The translations under genes were made by a program, and so were the position numbers. Positions 9,454 through 17,385 of a DNA stretch of 64,000 nt are shown here, in pieces. The stretch comes from an uncultured Flavobacteriales bacterium (GTDB taxonomy: Bacteria; Bacteroidota; Bacteroidia; Flavobacteriales_D; Sanyastnellaceae). The notes under the pieces are model-generated. The model made no database searches and had not been told where the DNA came from. It saw nothing but the letters and a program-made list of their open reading frames with translations. Where the stretch lies: NCBI GenBank assembly GCA_938084585.1, contig CALKFF010000009.1, forward strand, positions 1 through 64,000, in the 5' to 3' direction. Numbering within the stretch: position 1 is the stretch's first letter; each line of letters begins with the position of its first letter.

Positions 9454-10142
9454 GGCTGAAAAATTCTGGGTGCAAAGGAAGGGGGAAAACCCGCTCCATG
9501 ACAAAGGCTCAGCACCTCCGCCGTCATCATGGCGGTGGCACCCCACAACACAGCCTTCCCCACGTCGCAGCCCGGCGACACGACGGTGCCCCGCCGACTT
9601 GCAATGCGTTTTGTGGGCCAGGCTTTCCCTGCAGCTGGCAGATCGGACAAAGGGGTGATCAAAATCTCGGCCACCTCGGTGGGCTCCTTGACGAACTGAG
9701 GCAGCTCGTCCACCACCGCCAACACAGGCTGCACCCAAAACGAGCTCGGGGGGATGTACAAGGGCGTCATCGCACCGACCAAATGCGTCCGGTCCAAGGC
9801 CACCCCCACCTCCTCTTCAAACTCACGGAGGGCGGTTCGGACCAAGTCGGACCCGTCCGAGGCCTCTTCTGCCCCGCCGGGGAAGGAGAGCTGACCGCTG
9901 TGCGGAGAGCCATCTTGGGTGCGACGCATGAACACCAGGGACCATTGGTCTCGGGCGTTGGGACACAACAAGGCCACCACGCCCGCGCGGCGTGCCGCGC
10001 GGTCCTCCGTCATCCCCTCCTTGGGACGCCCCGGGGGACACGCCAATTTCTGGGCCGACCAGCCCGGGAGCCCGTGGGACGCCACATGGCCACGCAAGAG
10101 CTTGATGGCCGCACCTTCCGCTCGTTCAAAATCCCGGATCAT
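9450..10142 (-). CDS. NUDIX hydrolase, CoA pyrophosphatase type
   Basis: GQLSFPGGAEEASDGSDLVRTALREFEEEVGV Nudix box. Confidence 0.86.
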   Translation of the reverse strand: MIRDFERAEGAAIKLLRGHVASHGLPGWSAQKLACPPGRPKEGMTEDRAARRAGVVALLCPNARDQWSLVFMRRTQDGSPHSGQLSFPGGAEEASDGSDLVRTALREFEEEVGVALDRTHLVGAMTPLYIPPSSFWVQPVLAVVDELPQFVKEPTEVAEILITPLSDLPAAGKAWPTKRIASRRGTVVSPGCDVGKAVLWGATAMMTAEVLSLCHGAGFPPSFAPRIFQP

Positions 10143-10183
10143 GTTGCAAAGGAACGCACGGATGAAGGCCGTTTCTTTGCCGC

Positions 10184-10885
10184 ATGAAGATTCACCTGCT
10201 CGACGCAGACCTCCACTTCCCTCCCGTGTCCGCCGCAGGCGACCATGGGTTGCTTGCGGTTGGAGGGGATCTTTCCCCGGCGCGCTTGATGGCCGCCTAC
10301 GAACACGGCACCTTTCCATGGTTCATGGAGGACGAACCCATCATGTGGTGGGCCCCACCCGAACGCGCCGTGTTGCCTACCCAAGGGTTGAAGGTGACCA
10401 AAAGCATGAGGAACATCCTCAACCGTCGGCCGTTCCGCATCACCATGGACCGATGCTTTGAGGAGGTGGTGCGGCAATGTCAACAAGCCCCGCGTGACGG
10501 CGAAGGCACGTGGATCACCGACGACATCGTGGACGCATACGCGGCGCTGCACGACCTGGGCGTGGCCCACTCGGTCGAGGCTTGGCGAGACGACGAACTC
10601 GTGGGCGGCTTGTACGGGGTCTCCTTGGGACGGATGTTTTTTGGCGAAAGCATGTTTTCCACGCAATCCAACGCGAGCAAAGTGGCGTTCATTCAGTTGG
10701 TGCGCTGGTTGGCCTTGAATGGGTTTGGGCCTGTGGATTGCCAAATCATGAACCCGCACCTCGCCTCCCTGGGTGCTGTGCCGTGGCCGCGGGCTCAGTT
10801 TCAAACCCAATTGAACCTCTTCCTTCACGCCGCACCCACCATGACAGGGCCTTGGACCCCGCACGAACATCATTTGAACGCATGA
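10184..10885 (+). CDS. aat: Leucyl/phenylalanyl-tRNA--protein transferase
   Basis: LLAVGGDLSPARLMAAYEHGTFPWFMEDEPIMWWAPPERAVL... VGGLYGVSLGRMFFGESMFS. Confidence 0.95.
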   Translation: MKIHLLDADLHFPPVSAAGDHGLLAVGGDLSPARLMAAYEHGTFPWFMEDEPIMWWAPPERAVLPTQGLKVTKSMRNILNRRPFRITMDRCFEEVVRQCQQAPRDGEGTWITDDIVDAYAALHDLGVAHSVEAWRDDELVGGLYGVSLGRMFFGESMFSTQSNASKVAFIQLVRWLALNGFGPVDCQIMNPHLASLGAVPWPRAQFQTQLNLFLHAAPTMTGPWTPHEHHLNA

Positions 10886-11367
10886 CCGCCAACACGACCC
10901 GGGAAGCCATTCAACCGCGCCACCGCAACGCATGGATCAAATGGCTCGTGTTGCGCGCCTTGGGGATGCGAGGATGGCGTGTGCGAGGCCGGTTTCCCAA
11001 GCCGTTTTGGCGCACCCTTGTGGTCATGCACGCCCCTTTCGCCTGGCAAGTGACTTGGGCCAAGTGGCTGTACCCCGTGCAATCCATCCAGGTGAAGCCA
11101 GGTTGCGAAGGACATGTGCTGAAGGAAGCATGGTCCTCTGGGAAATGTGTCGTCCTCCACACCGACGGCAGCAACGCACAATTGGAACAGGTCCAAACTT
11201 GGGCCAAATCCTGTGGGGCGCGCCTCACCCTTTGTGCATGGGAGTCGAAACGCAGGTTCTTTCACGTCCATGCGCCCTTCAAACCGTCGAAGCACGCCGA
11301 GAGAGACGTGCATTACATGGCGCGGTACTTCAAGTATTTCCTACAGACTCACTCTGATTCTGAGTGA
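10882..11367 (+). CDS. Hypothetical protein, possibly a divergent PlsC-like acyltransferase-fold protein lacking the HX4D motif
   Basis: MTANTTREAIQPRHRNAWIKWLVLRALGMRGWRVRGRFPKPFWRTLVVMHAPFAWQ...; ATGA overlap with aat stop. Confidence 0.6.
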   Translation: MTANTTREAIQPRHRNAWIKWLVLRALGMRGWRVRGRFPKPFWRTLVVMHAPFAWQVTWAKWLYPVQSIQVKPGCEGHVLKEAWSSGKCVVLHTDGSNAQLEQVQTWAKSCGARLTLCAWESKRRFFHVHAPFKPSKHAERDVHYMARYFKYFLQTHSDSE

Positions 11368-11377
11368 GTTGAGGAAG

Positions 11378-11452
11378 CTATCCACAGGTTGTTCACAATC
11401 TCAGAAAACCCGTGGAAAACCCGTGAACAACGGGGGAGCGCCTTTTTCCACA
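11378..11452. promoter_or_regulatory. Cluster of DnaA-box-like 9-mers in intergenic region
   Basis: CTATCCACA (11378), TTGTTCACA (11389), CGTGGAAAA (11411), CGTGAACAA (11422), TTTTCCACA (11444). Confidence 0.35.
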
Positions 11453-11513
11453 GCTCCAGAGGAAAAGTCCTTTCTTGCTGTTCAAATCTCTCACCTACCA
11501 AACGCCTGAACCC

Positions 11514-11795
11514 ATGAAATCCTTGGACAAATACGACCACATGATTCTCGACATCATTCACATGCACAAGGTTGAGAATCAATGTCACATCCGTTTGGCC
11601 GTGCTGGAGCGCAACTTCTGGAAGCGCATTGAAGAAGATACGGATCTCCATGTGGGCAAGGCCCGCATTGGCGAGCGCATCACCAACTTGTACCTCGACG
11701 GCCTGATCCAAAACAAGGATGGCTACGCCCTGACGAAGAAGGGCCGTGAGCAATTGGCGCTCGCTCCTTGGAAGCAGGAGGCTGTCCAGGGCTGA
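11514..11795 (+). CDS. Small winged-helix-like conserved protein
   Basis: MKSLDKYDHMILDIIHMHKVENQCHIRLAVLERNFWKRIEED...RIGERITNLYLDGLIQNKDGYALTKKGREQL. Confidence 0.65.
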   Translation: MKSLDKYDHMILDIIHMHKVENQCHIRLAVLERNFWKRIEEDTDLHVGKARIGERITNLYLDGLIQNKDGYALTKKGREQLALAPWKQEAVQG

Positions 11796-11810
11796 GTCTT
11801 ACCAACCTCC

Positions 11811-11848
11811 AACAAAAAAGGCGATCCGATTGGATCGCCTTTTTTGTT
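11811..11848. terminator. Bidirectional rho-independent terminator
   Basis: AACAAAAAAGGCGATCC-gatt-GGATCGCCTTTTTTGTT; lies between convergent genes. Confidence 0.88.
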
Positions 11849-11867
11849 GCCCTGCTGGGGGCAAGCA

Positions 11868-12017
11868 TCAAGATTCTTCCAGAATCTCGAGGCCTGGGAA
11901 CTTCTCCTTCCAGTAGGCCAACTTGCTCTCGTCCCGCACCGTGATCACGGTGCGGCGGTCCAAGCGAACCTTGATGTTGGGCTGCAATTCCTTGGCGGAC
12001 TTTTTTCTTCTGGCCAT
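11868..12017 (-). CDS. Small basic conserved protein (49 aa)
   Basis: MARRKKSAKELQPNIKVRLDRRTVITVRDESKLAYWKEKFPGLEILEES; ends beside terminator. Confidence 0.55.
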   Translation of the reverse strand: MARRKKSAKELQPNIKVRLDRRTVITVRDESKLAYWKEKFPGLEILEES

Positions 12018-12140
12018 GTTCTTAAGGTCTTTTCCCGTTAGGGTGCTGCTAGATAACTCCTTTTGAGCCAAAAAAGTTGCGTTCTGTTCAAAAACTCGAC
12101 GACGACGTTAAGGAATCTTGACGTTCCGCCTCTCTTCAAA

Positions 12141-13472
12141 TCAAGTCGCTCGGGGCACCAACCGACCTGCATACCATGCGATGTACGCGTAGCACATCGC
12201 GGGCAACAGGAAGGCCACTTCAAAACTGACGCCGTCCACCAAGGCACCAACGGCCGGCGGAATGAACGCCCCTCCCACAATGGCCGTGCAGAGCAATCCT
12301 GAGCCTTGGGGCTTCCCTTCCCCCAGGTCCTCAATGGCCAAGGTGAAGATGGTCGGAAACATGATGCTGTTGAAGAAGCCCACGCCGAGCAAGTACAACA
12401 ACGCAGGGACACCGGACAACGAGGTGGAAACGCAAATCAACACCACGGCACACGACCCCGCCACGGTCAACAGTTTGGATGGTGAGATCCACCCCATCAG
12501 TCCAGAACCTGCGAAACGGCCCAGCATGGCCCCGCCCCAATAGAACGTCAACAATGCGCCCAACACCCCTTTGGCATCAAGCCCAGACACGTCAATGCCT
12601 TTGATGAAGGCCGCCACCCCAGCCATGGCACCAAGCACCTCGCTGGACTGGATGTCTTCCAGGATGTCCAAAGACAGACCGTAGCTCACCATGTAGGAGC
12701 CCAAGGCCACCTCGGCCCCGACGTACACGAAGATGGCCAAGGCGCCGAAGCGCAACTTGCGGTTTTGGAAGACCTGGGCGTAGCTCGTCCCGTTGCCCTC
12801 GTCTCGATGGCCCAAAATTTTGGGAAGTTGGATGACACCCACGACGCCTGCCAGCAAGAAGAAGGCCAGCGCCAGCAGCACGAAGGGAACCTGCACAGCC
12901 GAAGCCTCCGCCGTGAAGTATGCTTGGCGCTCGGCCTCAGCCAGCGCGTCGATGGCCTCGCCGGTCAGGATTTGGTCTCCCAGAAGGAAGCTCGCTGCCA
13001 CCACAGGCGCGATGGTCGTCCCAAATGAATTGAACGCTTGAGACAGGTTGAGCCTCGCCGAAGCGGATTCCTCCGGGCCGAGCACACTGATGTAAGGATT
13101 GGCGGCCACCTGCAACACCGTGATGCCTCCAGCCACCACGAACAACGCCAGCAAAAACAAAGGATACAAGCGTGTGGCAGCCGCAGGATAAAACAGCAGA
13201 CAGCCCAACCCTGCCGTGGCCAAGCCCACCAAAATGCCTCGTTGGTAGCCAATCTTTGAAATCAGGTTTCCGCCAGGAATGGACAGCACCCCGTAGGCTG
13301 CAAACCAGGCGAACTGGACCAAGCCAGCCTGGAGGAATGTCAATTCGAACACGTCCTTCAACCGGGGAATCAACGCATCCACCAAAACGGTGATGAACCC
13401 CCACATGAAAAACAAGGAGGTGACTGCCACGAAGGCGCCGCGCAAACTGCGGCCAGAAAAGGAATCGGTCAT
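12141..13472 (-). CDS. Sugar MFS transporter (FucP/GluP family)
   Basis: SLFFMWGFITVLVDALIPRLKDVFELTFLQAGLVQFAWFAAYGVLSIPGGNLISKIGYQRGI. Confidence 0.88.
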   Translation of the reverse strand: MTDSFSGRSLRGAFVAVTSLFFMWGFITVLVDALIPRLKDVFELTFLQAGLVQFAWFAAYGVLSIPGGNLISKIGYQRGILVGLATAGLGCLLFYPAAATRLYPLFLLALFVVAGGITVLQVAANPYISVLGPEESASARLNLSQAFNSFGTTIAPVVAASFLLGDQILTGEAIDALAEAERQAYFTAEASAVQVPFVLLALAFFLLAGVVGVIQLPKILGHRDEGNGTSYAQVFQNRKLRFGALAIFVYVGAEVALGSYMVSYGLSLDILEDIQSSEVLGAMAGVAAFIKGIDVSGLDAKGVLGALLTFYWGGAMLGRFAGSGLMGWISPSKLLTVAGSCAVVLICVSTSLSGVPALLYLLGVGFFNSIMFPTIFTLAIEDLGEGKPQGSGLLCTAIVGGAFIPPAVGALVDGVSFEVAFLLPAMCYAYIAWYAGRLVPRAT

Positions 13473-13490
13473 GAGAAAGGTGGTAAGGTT

Positions 13491-15695
13491 TCAGCGCATC
13501 AAGTGCACGAAGCCACGGAACTCCTGGGCGTCGGTGTCGAAGCCAGCGGCCTTGATCACCCAATGGTACACCCCGTTGGGCGCGTAGTGCGTGCCTCCGT
13601 CCACGTCCCCCACCCAAGCCGCGTCCATGTCCGTGCTGTGGTAGACTTCCTCGCCCCAGCGGTTGTAGATCCAAATCTTAAACAACCGCACCTGGCGCCC
13701 TGTGATTTCCAAAGCGTCGTTCAACCCGTCGTTGTCAGGCGTGAACGCGGTGGGGATGTAAAACAGCACGTCGCCGTAGATGTCCATGACCGCGTCGTCG
13801 GAACAACCAATGTTGGTCGTGACGTACACTTTGGCTTCGTATTGGGACAACCCATCGTACGTGTGGGTGGGAGCGCGCTCGTACGCCACGTTTCCATCTC
13901 CGAATTCCCAGACGTAGAAGTAGGCGCCCTCGAAGGGCTCCACTGGGTCGGTCAAGACATCAAAAGCGTAAGTGTCGTCGCCAAGGCTCTCGCGCACGAT
14001 GGTCGTTTTGACCGTCTGCACGTCCACCTTGGTGGACGCGAACTCTGAATAATCGCAGTTGTCGACCACCACCACTTCGTACTCCGTGCTTTCGTCAGGA
14101 TCGACCACGTGAATCAATTCCTCGTCGTTGAAGTCGTCCCATTGGATTTGGTAGGGCGGTTGGCCACCTTGAATTTCAAGTTCCATGACCGCTGCAGCGC
14201 CGTTGCACAACAAGGTGTCGTTGGGCATGGTCAGTTCAAGGGCGTCGTACGGCACTTCAAACAAGCCCTGGAGGTAGACCTCCCGTCCGCAGCCGTCTTC
14301 CATGTACACTTCCATCAACGAACTGGTCAATGATTGGTAGTTGACGCACTGGTCCGACCCGAAATCCACCCCGTTGATGGTCCAGTAATAATCCACAGGT
14401 GGATAGGCGTATGCCGGGTCTTGAATCAGTTCGATGCACACCTCCTCCGACTGGTCGCATGGCACCGTCACCAATTCTGGCATGGTGGCCTCGAAAGGAG
14501 GCGTGTCGTAGATGATGATGGTGATTTCGCTCTCAATCGTCCCGCTCGTCACCTTCAAGTACAGTGTCTCTGTGCCTTCATCGATGTCGTCTTGGGGCAC
14601 TTCGAACGTCAAAGAGATGCCGTATTCCCCCACAGGAATGGCCGCCGAAGATGGCAACCCCAGCAAATCTTCGTCCAAGGTGGCTTCCGACCCTGGCGCC
14701 GCGGTCAAATCGAAGGGGAACGGAAAGAGCGACGACACCGCGCAAGGACGGCTGATGGTGATGGTGGCTGGCCCACAATCCTCCCATGCGCAGTAAATGA
14801 TCTGGTCGTCGTTGGGGTCCGGGTCGCACTCCGGTGCCGCTTGCGACTCGTACGTGGTCGGAATCGGCGACCCAAAACTGCCTTCCTCCAAAATCACCAC
14901 GGAATCCAAAATCGTGTCCGTCCCGTCGCCAATGGCCAACTTGATGTGGTACGTCTCCCCGCAAATGACAGGATACACCGCAGTCAACACGGTGGTGTAT
15001 CCGTTCATGCAAACGTCATCTGGCGCCTCGTTCAGGATGTAATACTCCGCATTCAGAGCGCCGTTCACAGAGCTGATGGTGATGGGCAGTTCAGGATCTG
15101 AATCAGGAACGCTTGCGATGTTGATGGCCTGACCCGGGAACGCCCCAGGTGCGTCGTAAGGCCCATTGATGCCGGCCCCCGAAAGGAAGAAGGCGAAAAT
15201 GTCGTTGTACTGAGAGTTTTCCCAGGCCTCGTACTCACTGGACCCAAACACGTAGTTGAACGACACGTAGTCGCCGGCAGGATCGAAGTCGAATTCCAAC
15301 ACGCACAAGTCGTTCACACTGGTCACCGAAAACGCCTGACCAATCAAGGGTGGCACGCTGTTCGCAATGTCCAGCAAGTCGTTGTCTGTGGGGTTGCCCC
15401 CGGAGCAATTCAAGCATCCTGCTCCAGCACAAAAGGCGTCCGCGGCGTTGCCCGAACTCAACACCAAGCCGCCGTTGATGGGAAAGCCCACGTCGTCGCC
15501 CCCAGTCATGTAACCGATTTGCTCGGTGGAGCCGATGAAATTGACGTTGGTGGCGGTGACCCCCTCCCCAAGCAACACGTCGTTGACGTATTGCTCAATC
15601 GTCAGGCTTTGGTCCACGTCAACTTGAGCCGTGGCCCCAAAGGACAGCATGGCCAACAAGGGCAACGCCAAAAGGCGGTTGAAATGTTCAAGCAT
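13491..15695 (-). CDS. Choice-of-anchor L-type secreted protein with T9SS type-B (gliding motility-associated) C-terminal domain
   Basis: LVLSSGNAADAFCAG..., C-term FYIPTAFTPDNDGLNDALEITGRQVRLFKIWIYNRWGEEVYHSTD...NGVYHWVIKA. Confidence 0.88.
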   Translation of the reverse strand: MLEHFNRLLALPLLAMLSFGATAQVDVDQSLTIEQYVNDVLLGEGVTATNVNFIGSTEQIGYMTGGDDVGFPINGGLVLSSGNAADAFCAGAGCLNCSGGNPTDNDLLDIANSVPPLIGQAFSVTSVNDLCVLEFDFDPAGDYVSFNYVFGSSEYEAWENSQYNDIFAFFLSGAGINGPYDAPGAFPGQAINIASVPDSDPELPITISSVNGALNAEYYILNEAPDDVCMNGYTTVLTAVYPVICGETYHIKLAIGDGTDTILDSVVILEEGSFGSPIPTTYESQAAPECDPDPNDDQIIYCAWEDCGPATITISRPCAVSSLFPFPFDLTAAPGSEATLDEDLLGLPSSAAIPVGEYGISLTFEVPQDDIDEGTETLYLKVTSGTIESEITIIIYDTPPFEATMPELVTVPCDQSEEVCIELIQDPAYAYPPVDYYWTINGVDFGSDQCVNYQSLTSSLMEVYMEDGCGREVYLQGLFEVPYDALELTMPNDTLLCNGAAAVMELEIQGGQPPYQIQWDDFNDEELIHVVDPDESTEYEVVVVDNCDYSEFASTKVDVQTVKTTIVRESLGDDTYAFDVLTDPVEPFEGAYFYVWEFGDGNVAYERAPTHTYDGLSQYEAKVYVTTNIGCSDDAVMDIYGDVLFYIPTAFTPDNDGLNDALEITGRQVRLFKIWIYNRWGEEVYHSTDMDAAWVGDVDGGTHYAPNGVYHWVIKAAGFDTDAQEFRGFVHLMR

Positions 15696-15751
15696 GGCAG
15701 GTGGTCAACTCTGCCGACAAGATACACGAAGAAGCGACGTGACGTGACGCC

Positions 15752-16258
15752 TCAATTTTGATAGTCCACCAAAGAAGCAGAGAGCTTCTTGCGGGCGTGG
15801 AAAATGCGCGATTTCACAGTGCCCATGGGGATTTCCATTTCTGCCGCAATCTCGTCGTAGTGGTACCCGTCAAGGAACATGGTGAATGGCTTGCGGAAGT
15901 CAGGCTTGAGTTCGTTGATGGCGCCCAAGATGTCGGACTGGTTGATCTCTGTGGTCACCGTGTCCACACGGTAATCTTGGCTCGCGTTGATGAAGTATTG
16001 GTTCTCCGTGCTGTCGAGCACCGTGTTCTGAAACTTCTTGCGCTTGTAGTTGTTGATGAAGATGTTGCGCATGATGGTGTACAGCCACCCCTTCATGTTG
16101 GTCCCCTCCTTGAAGTTGTTCTTGTATCTCAGGGCCTTGACCATGGTGTCTTGAACCAAGTCGTCGGCGTCGGCCCCGTTCCTTGTGAAACCGAGTGCAA
16201 AACCGCGCAAGAAGTCAGACTGGCTGACCAAGAGTTGATTGAATTCGAGGGTGCTCAT
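15752..16258 (-). CDS. ECF RNA polymerase sigma factor
   Basis: MSTLEFNQLLVSQSDFLRGFALGFTRNGADADDLVQDTMVKALRYKNNFKEGTNMKGWLYTIMRNIFINNYKRKKF...IPMGTVKSRIFHARKKL. Confidence 0.9.
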   Translation of the reverse strand: MSTLEFNQLLVSQSDFLRGFALGFTRNGADADDLVQDTMVKALRYKNNFKEGTNMKGWLYTIMRNIFINNYKRKKFQNTVLDSTENQYFINASQDYRVDTVTTEINQSDILGAINELKPDFRKPFTMFLDGYHYDEIAAEMEIPMGTVKSRIFHARKKLSASLVDYQN

Positions 16259-16270
16259 CACAAACCGTTT

Positions 16271-16391
16271 TTTGTTTAACGAACTGAAGCAAAGATTAAA
16301 CAAACCTCTCCTCGCGCCAACTTTTTGTTCAACGTTTTTCAAAAAACGTTCAACATTTTTTCAGGAAATCCTGAAAACCAACATGTTAAAC
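16271..16391. promoter_or_regulatory. Repeat-rich operator-like region between sigma factor and MerR/B12 genes
   Basis: Inverted repeats TTTGTTTAA/TTAAACAAA (16271-16304), AACGTTTTT-ca-AAAAACGTT (16331-16350), TTTTCAGGA-aa-TCCTGAAAA (16358-16377), plus GTTYAAC-like half-sites. Confidence 0.55.
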
Positions 16392-16410
16392 GTACTCCAA
16401 AAAAGATGGA

Positions 16411-17385
16411 TCAGTGCAAAATCTTTTGCACAAGGCTCGCTCCGTCGGCGTGCACGGTGGTGTTGGCGCCTCCAGCCGCCTGTTTGAACACCCCACCGCC
16501 GAGGTGAAAAGTCACGTCCGAACCGGCAAACGTCCGGTCGATTCGGTCCAGGTAATCCTGGGCTTGATCCGCCGCGGGGGACGTCGTGCAATACGACACA
16601 AAACACACGTCCTCGAACTGGGCGGCCACGTTCACCAAGTCGTCAAAAGGCACACTCTGGCCCAAGAACACGCTATGACGCCCCGCAGACCTGCAGAGGT
16701 GGTGAAGAAACAGCAAGGAGATGTCGTGGATCTCGCGTTCCGGCAAATACAGCACAATCACCCTGCCTTTCTCTTGCCCCTCCGGAACGGGGGCGTTGTG
16801 GATTTCAGCAAACAGCATTTGACGAAGGAGGTTGCTCATGAAATGCTCATGGGCAGGACAAATGGTGTCGGTCAACCAAAGCACACCCACTTCCGCCAAA
16901 AAAGGCAAGGCCACACTCAGCACCGCTCCATCGAAGGTCAACCGGTCCACGCATTCTTGCATGGTGCCGCGAAACAGCGTCTCGTCGTAAGTCATCATGG
17001 CGAGCTTCAGCCGCTGCTTCGCCAGCGCCTCTCCGCCTTCGTCCGCTACACTCGGACCTTCCGCGACCATCTGGGCCAACTGCTTGGGCGACAACCCTGC
17101 GATCTTGGAAATCTTCAGTCCACGCTCCAAGAGCAAGGCCACGTTGAGGAGCTTCTTCAAGTCCTCTCCACCATAAGTCCGGATGTTCGTGGAAGACCTG
17201 TTGGGGTTCAACAGGGCGTACCTCTGTTCCCAAGCGCGGATGGTGTGCGCCTTGACCCCAGAGAGGTTCTCCAAATCCTTGATTGAAAATTCTTGCTTCA
17301 CGCGGTCCTCCTGCACCATGTGATGTGGTGCAAAAATGTGAACACCCTTTTCGGGCCTTTGGTTCACATCATAAGTTTGCTCCAT
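16411..17385 (-). CDS. MerR-family regulator with C-terminal cobalamin-binding domain (CarH/LitR-like)
   Basis: FSIKDLENLSGVKAHTIRAWEQRYALLNPNRSSTNIRTY HTH; W-X9-EH motif (WLTDTICPAHEH); EIHDIS near ExHxxG. Start uncertain (17385 or nearer 17306). Confidence 0.85.
   Translation of the reverse strand: MEQTYDVNQRPEKGVHIFAPHHMVQEDRVKQEFSIKDLENLSGVKAHTIRAWEQRYALLNPNRSSTNIRTYGGEDLKKLLNVALLLERGLKISKIAGLSPKQLAQMVAEGPSVADEGGEALAKQRLKLAMMTYDETLFRGTMQECVDRLTFDGAVLSVALPFLAEVGVLWLTDTICPAHEHFMSNLLRQMLFAEIHNAPVPEGQEKGRVIVLYLPEREIHDISLLFLHHLCRSAGRHSVFLGQSVPFDDLVNVAAQFEDVCFVSYCTTSPAADQAQDYLDRIDRTFAGSDVTFHLGGGVFKQAAGGANTTVHADGASLVQKILH
17372..17379 (+). promoter_or_regulatory. TAAGTTTG -7 element, 4 nt before ATG 17384
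   Basis: TAAGTTTG-CTCC-ATG. Confidence 0.6.

Noticed and set aside
14578-15012. Alternative-frame ORFs inside the T9SS protein gene
   Set aside because: The 734-aa frame has signal peptide, repeated domains and type-B CTD; the others have none.
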